From Acididesulfobacillus acetoxydans (GTDB lineage Bacteria; Bacillota; Desulfitobacteriia; Desulfitobacteriales; Desulfitobacteriaceae), in assembly GCF_902729405.1 (NCBI RefSeq), contig NZ_LR746496.1, positions 3,162,001 through 3,226,000 of the forward strand: a stretch of 64,000 nucleotides of DNA, read 5' to 3'. Of the stretch, positions 8,418 through 15,835 are shown piece by piece (within the stretch, counting starts at the first letter, position 1; each line of letters starts with the position of its first letter). The translations under genes were made by a program, and so were the position numbers. The notes below the pieces were generated by a model. It searched no databases and had not been told where the DNA came from. It worked only from the letters and a program-made list of their open reading frames with translations.

Positions 8418-9275
8418 TCATTTGCCCCCTACCCTTCTCTCGGCATCCCTCAGTTTTTCGATATGCACAGCAATGTACCCGACTTCATCGGGGACCACCT
8501 TCTTCCCAATCGTTTCTTCCAGCAGAACCGCTACTTTTTTGGCAATAGCGTAAGACTCTTTATATTCCCGTTTTATGCTTTTCAGCAGCCTGTTCTTGAT
8601 GAGCGCTCCCTTAAGAAGCCTCTCCACCGTGAAGCGGATGTGGGTCACGAAACGGGCATAATCCAACGAAGTCTTGTCAATCTCCAGACCCAGTTTATCC
8701 TCCACCAGCTCGCAGATGGAGTTTGCCAGAAAAGCGTATTTAATCGTGTTGGATAGTTTGCCCTGGTTACGCGCGGAGTGAATGTGCAGAGCAATGAACC
8801 CGATCTCGCCATCCGGGATCCGGACAGCGGTCCCCTTTTCTAAAATGGCGGCCGCTTTAAGCGCGAGGGCATATTCCCGGGGATAAAGTGTCTCAGTTTC
8901 GATGAGAAAAGGATTGACGATTTCGTCATGCTGCCTGAGCCTATGCAGGGCAAAAGCAATGTGATCCGTCAATGACACGTGGATCTTTTGATCAAGCTCT
9001 TCGTTGAGTTCACGGCTGAACATGAAAATGACCTCTTCACACAGGCCCACCGTCTTGGCATCCACTTGAGTGATAAGCTCCGAGAACTTCTGCCTGTTCT
9101 CGTCCTCCAGGGTAAAAACCTTCTCGATTAAGGCGCCGTCCTGGAAAGCATCGCCTGCACGCAGGCCGAAACCTATCCCTTTGCCCAGGAGGACTTTCTC
9201 CTGCTGACCGTCCGTAACCCAGAGGACGTTATTGTTAAACGCTTTATGCACCGTATATTTGTCTGGCATTCCCAT
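8418..9275 (-). CDS. glcT: GlcT-type PTS transcription antiterminator
   Basis: RNA-binding antiterminator of the BglG/SacY family that binds RAT RNA and prevents a leader terminator from forming. It has 285 residues: an N-terminal CAT RNA-binding domain (residues 3-60, YTVHKAFNNNVLWVTDG, LLGKGIGFG), PRD1 (about 65-170, with the DHIAFALHRL and HIHSARNQ histidines) and PRD2 (about 175-280, with FVTHIRFTVERL and VGYIAVHIEKL). PRD histidines are phosphorylated by PTS proteins in this family, linking activity to sugar flux. RAT-like leaders flank it on both sides: one upstream of EIIA, one upstream of the EIICB permease. Confidence 0.93.
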   Translation of the reverse strand: MGMPDKYTVHKAFNNNVLWVTDGQQEKVLLGKGIGFGLRAGDAFQDGALIEKVFTLEDENRQKFSELITQVDAKTVGLCEEVIFMFSRELNEELDQKIHVSLTDHIAFALHRLRQHDEIVNPFLIETETLYPREYALALKAAAILEKGTAVRIPDGEIGFIALHIHSARNQGKLSNTIKYAFLANSICELVEDKLGLEIDKTSLDYARFVTHIRFTVERLLKGALIKNRLLKSIKREYKESYAIAKKVAVLLEETIGKKVVPDEVGYIAVHIEKLRDAERRVGGK

Positions 9276-9378
9276 ATTCTTCCCACCGTTCTAATTCTCA
9301 AGGTTCGACTCGCAGGGTACCGGCCTGACTGAATCCGGAGCCTCTTGGTCAAAAGCAGGCCAAAACAGTCCGGTCCGG

Positions 9379-9407
9379 TTGACAGCCCCAAGGAATAAAG
9401 TTATAAT
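9379..9407 (+). promoter_or_regulatory. Consensus sigma-A promoter of the PTS permease
   Basis: A perfect TTGACA (9379-9384) and perfect TATAAT (9402-9407) with a 17-bp spacer. Transcription would start near 9414 and enter the RAT/terminator about 30 nt later. A fully consensus promoter fits control exercised mainly by premature termination. Confidence 0.92.
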
Positions 9408-9441
9408 GCAGACATAAGTCAATATTCTTTATAGCACACTA

Positions 9442-9512
9442 CAGCGTGTTACCGCAATGGGCATGAGCTGGGAAAGTTAAATTTTTCCCTGCTCGGCTCA
9501 TTTTGTTTTTTT
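9442..9512 (+). promoter_or_regulatory. GlcT-type RAT antiterminator and terminator upstream of nagE
   Basis: CAGCGTGTTACCG and GGGCATGAGC form a RAT-like element. Its 3' part is also the 5' arm of a long terminator (ATGAGC and TGGGAAA pairing with TTTCCC and GCTCAT at 9484-9501), followed by a T-rich run to 9512. The arrangement mirrors the minus-strand element at 8223-8272, so one GlcT could control both arms. Confidence 0.87.
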
Positions 9513-9811
9513 GCGCCTCAGTCTTTTTCCCTCGGGACCACTGCTTTTGCTTTCTTTTAGCACCGCTATTTTCTTTTAGCACCGTCGCTTTCTTTTAGTA
9601 CCGCTGTTTTTGCTTCTGCAAATTATTCTTCTTTTCAAATTATTTTTTTCACCTTGGTTTTTTTTCCCGACAGTTCTCTTTTTTCACACCAATGTTCTTT
9701 TCTCCGCCCTGTCTCCGTTCGTGTCTGTTTTTCCGCTGTTATTAATTTGGTTGGCGTACGAAACCGAATTAATATAAGTCATGATTATGATGAAAAATGG
9801 GAGGGAGATTT
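9513..9811 (+). other. Long nagE leader with degenerate TTTCTTTTAGCACCG repeats
   Basis: About 300 bp between the terminator and the permease start. It is pyrimidine-rich and holds three copies of a unit near TTTCTTTTAGCACCG at about 9551-9608. No ORF or structured element was recognised. It would be part of the untranslated leader once antitermination has occurred. Confidence 0.6.
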
Positions 9812-11206
9812 ATGGCTAACAAAGCTTTGGCAAACGCTCAAAGACTGGGCAAAGCGTTAATGACCCCTGTCGCCGTATTGCCTGCGGCCGCCCTGCTGCT
9901 TCGGCTCGGACAACCCGATGTCTTCAATCTTCCCTGGATGAGTGAAGCCGGGAACGCCATTTTCGGTAATTTGGCCCTAATCTTTGCCATAGGCATCGCG
10001 ATTGGTCTGGCCGAAGACAACAATGGCGTCGCGGGGCTCGCCGCCACCGTCGGGTACTTTGTCCTGACAAAAGTGGCCGTGACTTTTAACAAGACCATCG
10101 ACATGGGGGTCTTAGCCGGTATCTTGGTAGGCATTCTGTCAGGTTACCTCTACAATCGTTTTAAAGCGACTAAGTTGCCGGACTTTCTCGGCTTCTTCGG
10201 GGGAAAACGTTTTGTTCCGATCCTAACCTCTCTGACAACCTTGATTCTGGGTGTGATCATGGGCTACGTTTGGCCCCTGGTGCAAAACGGAATCAACGCC
10301 GTCGGCAATACCATCGCCTCTTCCGGCACCATCGGGGCCTTCTTCTTCGGACTCTTGAACCGTCTGCTCCTGCCTTTTGGCCTTCATCACGTTATTAATT
10401 CCCTCGTTTGGTTCCAATTTGGCACCTTTACGACACCGGCCGGCAAAGTCGTGACCGGGGATCTCACCCGCTTTTTTGCGCACGATCCCACGGCCGGAAC
10501 CTTCATGACCGGATTCTTCCCCATCATGATGTTTGGCCTCCCAGCGGCCGCTCTGGCCATGATTACAACCGCCAAAAAGGAAAACCGCAAAGCTGTCACA
10601 GGAATGCTGCTCGGTATTGCCTTTACTTCCTTCCTCACTGGCATTACGGAACCCATCGAGTTTTCTTTCATGTTCCTGGCGCCGGGGCTCTACCTCATTC
10701 ACGCCTTTCTCACCGGCACCTCCCTTGCTTTGTGCACGGCCTTGGGGATCCACGCCGGCTTCGGCTTCTCAGCGGGTCTGATCGACTACGTACTGAATTG
10801 GGGCATCTCGACCAAGCCCTATCTGTTGATTCCGATCGGCTTACTCTACGGTGCGATTTACTATTTCCTCTTTGTCTTCTTTATTAAAAAATTCGACTTG
10901 CCCACTCCCGGACGCGTAGATGACGAAGAATCCGTGACCCTGTCAGGATTGGGCAACAGCGAACTCGCCGGCCGGGCCGGGGACATCCTGGCAGCCATCG
11001 GTGACAAGGAAAACATTAACGTCATCGATGCCTGTGTCACTCGGATCAGGCTGACCGTCAAGGATCCAAATAAAATTGACGAGAACCGCCTCAAGCAAAT
11101 CGGCGCCACGGGTATCATGAAAATGGGCGGCAATAACTTCCAGATCGTCGTCGGCACGGTCGCCGATCCACTGGTGACCCACATCAAATCCCTCATGAAA
11201 AAGTAG
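9812..11206 (+). CDS. nagE: PTS EIICB permease, probably N-acetylglucosamine-specific
   Basis: Membrane permease that imports and phosphorylates an amino sugar. The ATG at 9812 follows GGGAGGGAGA. The 464 residues comprise an EIIC domain (residues about 1-360, with multiple TM segments, GLHHVINSLVWFQFG and GITEPIEFSFMF, the substrate-site Glu) and a C-terminal EIIB domain (about 385-464) with the phospho-cysteine in NVIDACVTRIRLTV. It lacks the EIIA domain found in many NagE/PtsG proteins; a separate EIIA is encoded at 7702-8181. GlcNAc specificity is inferred from nagA and nagB; glucose is possible because the regulation is GlcT-like. Confidence 0.88.
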   Translation: MANKALANAQRLGKALMTPVAVLPAAALLLRLGQPDVFNLPWMSEAGNAIFGNLALIFAIGIAIGLAEDNNGVAGLAATVGYFVLTKVAVTFNKTIDMGVLAGILVGILSGYLYNRFKATKLPDFLGFFGGKRFVPILTSLTTLILGVIMGYVWPLVQNGINAVGNTIASSGTIGAFFFGLLNRLLLPFGLHHVINSLVWFQFGTFTTPAGKVVTGDLTRFFAHDPTAGTFMTGFFPIMMFGLPAAALAMITTAKKENRKAVTGMLLGIAFTSFLTGITEPIEFSFMFLAPGLYLIHAFLTGTSLALCTALGIHAGFGFSAGLIDYVLNWGISTKPYLLIPIGLLYGAIYYFLFVFFIKKFDLPTPGRVDDEESVTLSGLGNSELAGRAGDILAAIGDKENINVIDACVTRIRLTVKDPNKIDENRLKQIGATGIMKMGGNNFQIVVGTVADPLVTHIKSLMKK

Positions 11207-11323
11207 AGCCCGCACCTAATGACCCGCCTCATAATCCCAACCACCTAGGGCATGACACATCGGCCCAGTTCAACGCCGCGCACGCGACGGCCATACATTC
11301 ACTTTAGAAGGGAGAAGAACAAT

Positions 11324-12253
11324 ATGGCAAAAAGAGTACTCGATTGTTCGGCCTCGGACTTTCGCCACATGTCCGCGCAAGAGATCCTCGAAGGAATAGC
11401 CGCCGCCGAGGGCCGGACACTCGTAGCCGAAATTATCGGTGCCCTTCAGCCTGTCCTGATGTCGGTCAGCAACGCGGAGCTGGCCGCCGCCTTCGGGGCC
11501 GACATTCTTCTGTTAAACTTCTTTGATGTTTATGCCCCCGTCTTTCAGGGCTTGCCCGCGACTTCGCGTAATGAAGACTCGGTGATTCAGAACCTAGAAA
11601 GGCTCACCGGCCGCCTTATCGGGATTAACCTCGAACCGGTAGATCCGGACCAAGAAACTCTGGGGGAGATTCGTCCGCTCCCTCCGGGACGGCTGGCCAG
11701 CGCTGACACAGCTCGCGAAGCCTGCCGCCAGGGCACCCGCTTGATCATGCTCACGGGCAACCCCGGCAGCGGCGTCTCCAATCGGGCTATCTCCCGCTCC
11801 CTGCGGGCAATCCGGGACGCTTTGGGCAGGAAAATTATCCTGGGCGCGGGAAAGATGCACGCCGCCGGCTCGCGTCACGAAGCTGGAGCCAACCTGATTA
11901 ACCACGAGGACGTCGCGGAATTCGTCGCGGCCGGTGCCGACATCATCCTCCTGCCGGCCCCGGGCACCGTCCCCGGCCTTACAGTTGAATACGCGAAGTC
12001 TCTGGTCGACCGGGCGCACAGCCTGGGGGCGCTGACGCTGACAGTCATTGGCACCTCCCAGGAAGGTGCCGATCCGCAGACTCTGCGTCAAATTGCCTTA
12101 ATGTGTAAAATGACAGGCACCGACTTGCATCACCTGGGAGACGCCGGAGCTTTTTTGGGCATAGCCACCCCGGAAAACATCATGGCTTACTCCATCACGA
12201 TAAGAGGAAAGAGACACACCTACGCGCGCATGGCCCGCTCCGTCAACCGCTGA
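11324..12253 (+). CDS. PTS-associated DUF7916-type protein
   Basis: A 309-residue cytoplasmic protein. The ATG at 11324 follows GAAGGGAGAAG. It resembles the DUF7916 family, often labelled PEP phosphonomutase or haloacid dehalogenase-like and commonly encoded beside PTS genes. Features: LDCSASDFRHMSAQEI near the start, EGRTLVAEIIG, FGADILLLNFFDVY, IGINLEPVDP, MLTGNPGSGVSN, and AGADIILLPAPGTVPG. The alternating beta/alpha pattern suggests a TIM barrel. It lies 117 bp after the permease and probably shares its transcript. The enzymatic activity is unknown; a role in processing the imported sugar phosphate is only a guess from context. Confidence 0.65.
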   Translation: MAKRVLDCSASDFRHMSAQEILEGIAAAEGRTLVAEIIGALQPVLMSVSNAELAAAFGADILLLNFFDVYAPVFQGLPATSRNEDSVIQNLERLTGRLIGINLEPVDPDQETLGEIRPLPPGRLASADTAREACRQGTRLIMLTGNPGSGVSNRAISRSLRAIRDALGRKIILGAGKMHAAGSRHEAGANLINHEDVAEFVAAGADIILLPAPGTVPGLTVEYAKSLVDRAHSLGALTLTVIGTSQEGADPQTLRQIALMCKMTGTDLHHLGDAGAFLGIATPENIMAYSITIRGKRHTYARMARSVNR

Positions 12254-12346
12254 CTGCTGCCCCGCACGCTCCCGACGAAGGGACCGATTCCGGACTTTTT
12301 GCACCCCGCTCCGTCAACCGTTGACTGCCTGCCCCGCACGCTCCCG
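12236..12346 (+). repeat. Imperfect duplication of the gene's 3' end
   Basis: The last codons and the following bases (12239-12274) recur at 12310-12346, about 71 bp downstream: TCCGTCAACCGYTGACTG followed by CCCCGCACGCTCCCG. Only the second copy is followed by the matching inverted arm, so only it forms a terminator. Confidence 0.75.
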
Positions 12347-12360
12347 GCGTGCGGGGCTTT
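12331..12360 (+). terminator. Rho-independent terminator of the nagE transcript
   Basis: GCCCCGCACG, a short loop, then CGTGCGGGGC and TTT. A very stable stem placed 80 bp after the stop codon at 12253. Confidence 0.85.
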
Positions 12361-12626
12361 CCTATGGCAAAAGGTTTTCCTTAGCAATTTGATTTTCTTG
12401 GGGAACCGGAATGCGTGCCTGCCGGAAACCGCCGTGCATGAAACCGTTCCTTTTAGGTACTCTATAGCTGGGACAACACTGGCTTGGGTACCCTATAGCT
12501 GAGAAAACACCAGCGGTCCCAGCCCCCAAATCCTCAATTACATTCCGCTCATGCATTACAGTCACGAAAGAGATCGAATCTGACCCTGACGCAGATCTAA
12601 ATCCTGATCAGAAGAGGTGTTGCACA
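12361..12626. other. Intergenic stretch with a 24-bp direct repeat
   Basis: Contains two imperfect copies (12456-12479 and 12487-12510) of a unit beginning GGTACYCTATAGCTG, 31 bp apart. No promoter of consensus quality and no ORF with family resemblance was seen, other than the SD of the following small gene (AGAGGTG at about 12613). Confidence 0.5.
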
Positions 12627-12806
12627 ATGATCGGCGGTCTCAGTAATATCCTGGCGGTCGCCACCGGCCTGGCCATCATTATGGCGGGTTCCCTAATCTT
12701 CTATATCTTTCAAACCAAACTGTTCGCCAAATACAACAACCGGGTGAGGAATGCCATGGACAAAGCCCGCTCCGAGCCCCCTGTTCTGCCCGGCAAAAAA
12801 GTGTAA
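12627..12806 (+). CDS. Small single-pass membrane protein, 59 aa
   Basis: A short ORF (MIGGLSNILAVATG...) with an AGAGGTG SD at correct spacing. Residues 6-28 are hydrophobic and form one TM helix ending in IFYIFQTKLF. A basic, hydrophilic tail (KYNNRVRNAMDKARSE...) follows. I do not recognise a family. It sits downstream of the nagE unit and is convergent with the gerAB-like gene, so context says little. Confidence 0.6.
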   Translation: MIGGLSNILAVATGLAIIMAGSLIFYIFQTKLFAKYNNRVRNAMDKARSEPPVLPGKKV

Positions 12807-12903
12807 GGAGAGTATACGGACAGGAAGACAGTTCGCCCCACCCTGATCTGCGGCGGACTCGTCGGAAAAAGTACAGCCGCCCAAGAAGTGTTCGGGGCGG
12901 ATC

Positions 12904-13998
12904 TTAGGCACTCCCGCGCTTGCGCAAAATTAGGGCTGTGAGGAGCAAGAACACTTCCAGACCCACCTCAACCCCAAAGGCCAAGAGGGGAAAGGTGTAG
13001 TGCGTAAAAGTTGACTGCTCACCGCTGCCCGGAAAAGAAACCAGTCCGAACATCAATGCCAGCAAGGCCGCGGGGTAAACCAGAGGCTGATAGGTTTTAA
13101 GCCCCGCCAGTTGGGCGATCCCCAGGCTGAAAGCCCAAAGCAGAATAGCGGCAGCCACGATACCGGCTCCCACCAGGATCACCATCCATAAGATCTCGAT
13201 CCTTTCCAAATACGTACCGAAATGGACCATGCGGGCCAGCATAAGTCCCGGTGAATACATATTCTTGGTTTGCTCAACTCCGAATACGCCGGTGCTGAAC
13301 GCCGTCAGCATGCCGACAAAGAGCGTTCCCATACTGATGGCGGCGAATTTAGCCCGGAAGGCTTTCTCCGGCCTGTCGCAAACCGGCATAAACATGGCCA
13401 TTATGATACAGAGTCCGAAAAAGGCCTGGGCCAGAGGCGTGCCCTTCAGAGAGGGGATCACCCCGTTAGCAAACTGAGGCTTGAGCCGGCTTATATCAAT
13501 CAAAGGAATGACCATGAGGAACAAAACAATCCCACTGATGAAGAACAAGGGCCCCAAAACCTCGGTCATCCGGGCGCTGACTTCAATCCCTTTGCGGGCG
13601 ATGTAAGCGCTGACCAGGAAATTGCTGACCAAAATCACTTCATACGGGGTATCCGGCAGAAAAGCGATGTTGACCAGTCTGCTCAGGCCGCGAAGAAAAG
13701 TCGCGCAGGCCAGGAGAAAAAAGAGCGGGAAAATGATGCCGACGATTCTTCCCAGATACTTTCCCAAGAGGGTCATGCTGTACTGGACAAAATTTTCCCC
13801 CGGAAAGCGCAGTCCCATATAAGCGTAAAGAATGGCGACCAAAATATTTATGAACCAGCCGCCCAGAATCGAGAGCCAGGCATCCCTGCCCGCCGCGGCG
13901 ACCAGCATAGCCGGTATCTGGCTGGTGGAGACTGAGGTAACGATGATAAAAAGCAACCAGGCAAATTGTTTGGAATTGATAATCCCTTTCTCCGGCAT
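12904..13998 (-). CDS. Spore germination protein, GerAB/GerKB type
   Basis: B subunit of a GerA-type germinant receptor in the inner spore membrane: an APC-superfamily permease-like protein thought to sense the germinant. It has 364 residues and about ten TM helices. It starts MPEKGIINSKQFAWLLF, typical of the GerAB family, and SD GAAAGAAGGGGACCGG precedes the ATG. It is the last gene of the gerA-gerC-small-gerB group, about 370 bp after the small membrane gene; the gap has repeats and a hairpin. Confidence 0.92.
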   Translation of the reverse strand: MPEKGIINSKQFAWLLFIIVTSVSTSQIPAMLVAAAGRDAWLSILGGWFINILVAILYAYMGLRFPGENFVQYSMTLLGKYLGRIVGIIFPLFFLLACATFLRGLSRLVNIAFLPDTPYEVILVSNFLVSAYIARKGIEVSARMTEVLGPLFFISGIVLFLMVIPLIDISRLKPQFANGVIPSLKGTPLAQAFFGLCIIMAMFMPVCDRPEKAFRAKFAAISMGTLFVGMLTAFSTGVFGVEQTKNMYSPGLMLARMVHFGTYLERIEILWMVILVGAGIVAAAILLWAFSLGIAQLAGLKTYQPLVYPAALLALMFGLVSFPGSGEQSTFTHYTFPLLAFGVEVGLEVFLLLTALILRKRGSA

Positions 13999-14011
13999 CC
14001 GGTCCCCTTCT

Positions 14012-14366
14012 TTCGCTCTCTGCCCCCAGAACTCCGTGAAAGCCTCTGAAACTCTTGGTCAACTCCCGAATGTTCCTCTAAGCTCTCGAAACTTTCAGTA
14101 AACTTGCGAAATCCTCCGTCAACTCCCCGAACTCTCTCAACTCCCGCTAATCCCTGCAGACTCCTCCCTTCCGCCTTGTGATTCGGTTCTGCCGTCTCCC
14201 TCATAAGCAAACGGCTCAGTGGGCTGTTACCCGCCGCGCGCCGGAGCCGCACGCTGGCACAGGATGACTCCACGGCCCTGGATTAGTCCGACCTGCCCGT
14301 CCCGGCCGGTTGGGATAAAGACTTCGTAGGTTAACTCCCCAGCCGCATTGATGCGGCCTGGGGGCT
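14012..14366. repeat. Gap before gerB: degenerate 10-15-bp repeats, dispersed repeat copy and hairpin
   Basis: From 14012 to 14165 are many degenerate copies of motifs like AACTCCCGAA and TCTCGAAACT. At 14238-14284 lies a sequence clearly related to the 51-bp unit tandemly repeated at 23408-23520 (shared GCCGCACGCT and CACAGG blocks). At 14336-14366 a long palindrome (CCCCAGCCGCAT...ATGCGGCCTGGGG) follows the small membrane gene on the minus strand but lacks a clear T run. No gene supported. Confidence 0.6.
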
Positions 14367-14563
14367 TACTTAAAAATTGCCCGCCCCAGTGGGGCGAAGA
14401 CGTACTCCAAGAGCGCCGCCGGACCGGGCAGCCCCAGCCACCGGCTCACCCCTAAGAGCAAAGAAATTCCAAGCAGCCCGGACATGACGATAAGCTCTCG
14501 CCGTTTCTTCTGCTTATACAGAGGTATTCCTTCCACACCAAGTATGACGAGAACCGCAAGCAC
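14366..14563 (-). CDS. Small membrane protein within the ger operon
   Basis: A 65-residue ORF with a GTG start at 14563 just 17 bp after the gerC stop. It has two hydrophobic segments (residues 1-14 and 24-40), a basic loop KQKKRRE and a C-terminal hydrophobic helix. The SD is poor, so translation may be coupled to gerC. Small membrane proteins occur in some germination operons (for example GerAD-like), but I cannot assign this one to a named family. Confidence 0.6.
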   Translation of the reverse strand: MLAVLVILGVEGIPLYKQKKRRELIVMSGLLGISLLLGVSRWLGLPGPAALLEYVFAPLGRAIFK

Positions 14564-14579
14564 TAAGGCCGTGGCGGAC

Positions 14580-15782
14580 TCACTCCTTCCCGGCGCCGGA
14601 GCGGCTGGGATTGTTTATCACTCCGGTATTCACGATCTTTATCCGGCAGACAACCTCGAAGCGGACGGAAGGGAAAACGTCGTCCCAGTCCGCTTCCACC
14701 CGCTTCCACTCAGCCGGGTACTCCGCGCGCACATGCCTGCCAAACCCGACGAAATCAGCACCCAAACCACTCTCGGCATCCGTAACCGTCTCTTCAACCT
14801 GCCGCTTGATGACCTGCTCCGCTTCGTGCTCCAGCTTTTGCAAGGAAGCCGGATCATTGAGGTCGATCCCGACCGTCTCCGTCTCCCTTACGTTCGCCCT
14901 GGCGCTGCACTGGATTTCCATCGTGATCCCGCTTTCAGACACCTGGGGCACAATGTTTGTTTGGCCGGCGAGAATGCGCAGGGCACTTACCCCCGTCCCG
15001 CCGGCTCCGTCCAAGGTCACGTTTTGCCCTTGCGGCCGGTTGATGAGCCACATCAACCCTTTGGACTCATCCCGGGTGAGTATTCCCACCAGACGCTCCC
15101 CGGCAAAAATCCCGGTTCTGCTAATCATCAGGTTCTCGCCTGTCCCCGACCCCGACGGACTCCCCGGGTCCTTGACCAGCTGGACCAAGGGCAGGAAAGC
15201 GGCTCCCGGGACCCCATCGAAGCGGCAGTTTAAGCTATTGAGATTTACCTCCGGCACGAAGGCGTTTCTCTTTGACTTCTCCGCAATCATCTCCAAGCCC
15301 TTGGCAGGCAGGCGCTCCAGGGGTGTGCTTTGGGTTAGGATTCGCTTCGCGCTCCCGTCCGTGGCGAACATCAGAGTAGTGCTGCGTATTTCGGGATTCC
15401 GGTTCAAGGCGTCCAGCACATCCCCCAGGCCGGCCTCAGCCAACGTTTTACCAAAAATGACGATTTTCGTGTGGGCAAAATAAAGCCGCCGCGGCAGCTT
15501 CCGGCCCAATCGGGAAATGGCGTCAAAGACCGATTTGCCGGTGCCGCTGAGGGTCGTAAAGGACTTGCTCTCAGCGCCGGCAGCGGCACTTGCACCCGAT
15601 CTTTTCCCTGCAGCGGGTGTTATCACCTGCACGGTTAAAAGGATCGACTCGCTGCCGGGGACCCGGTCTAGGCCCAGCGCATAAACGATGGCCAGTTGGT
15701 CCGTTTCCCGGTAATCCCAACAGCCGCTCGTGAGCAGCAACAGCGCGAGCAGAACCGGGCCGAAGGCTATGGCTCTGCGCAT
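14580..15782 (-). CDS. Spore germination lipoprotein, Ger(x)C family
   Basis: C subunit of a GerA-type receptor: a lipoprotein on the outer face of the inner spore membrane. It has 400 residues. The signal peptide ends in the lipobox LLTSGCW, followed by the characteristic GCWDYRETDQLAIVYALGLD. The conserved RRLYFAHTKIVIFGKTLAEAG and the C-terminal GLGADFVGFGRHVRAEYPAEWK regions are typical of Ger(x)C. It lies 53 bp after the gerA-like gene on the same strand. Confidence 0.95.
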   Translation of the reverse strand: MRRAIAFGPVLLALLLLTSGCWDYRETDQLAIVYALGLDRVPGSESILLTVQVITPAAGKRSGASAAAGAESKSFTTLSGTGKSVFDAISRLGRKLPRRLYFAHTKIVIFGKTLAEAGLGDVLDALNRNPEIRSTTLMFATDGSAKRILTQSTPLERLPAKGLEMIAEKSKRNAFVPEVNLNSLNCRFDGVPGAAFLPLVQLVKDPGSPSGSGTGENLMISRTGIFAGERLVGILTRDESKGLMWLINRPQGQNVTLDGAGGTGVSALRILAGQTNIVPQVSESGITMEIQCSARANVRETETVGIDLNDPASLQKLEHEAEQVIKRQVEETVTDAESGLGADFVGFGRHVRAEYPAEWKRVEADWDDVFPSVRFEVVCRIKIVNTGVINNPSRSGAGKE

Positions 15783-15835
15783 GACGGTCCCCCCTTCCGG
15801 GGTTTCTTTTTCCTCCTGCCGGCCTGACCCGCTAG

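Noticed and set aside
8221-8421. 66-codon minus-strand ORF
   Set aside because: It covers the 22-bp repeats, the promoter and the RAT terminator; no SD and no family resemblance.
10223-10753. 176-codon ORF antisense to nagE
   Set aside because: Shadow frame of a clear membrane permease gene; charged repetitive translation typical of an antisense frame.
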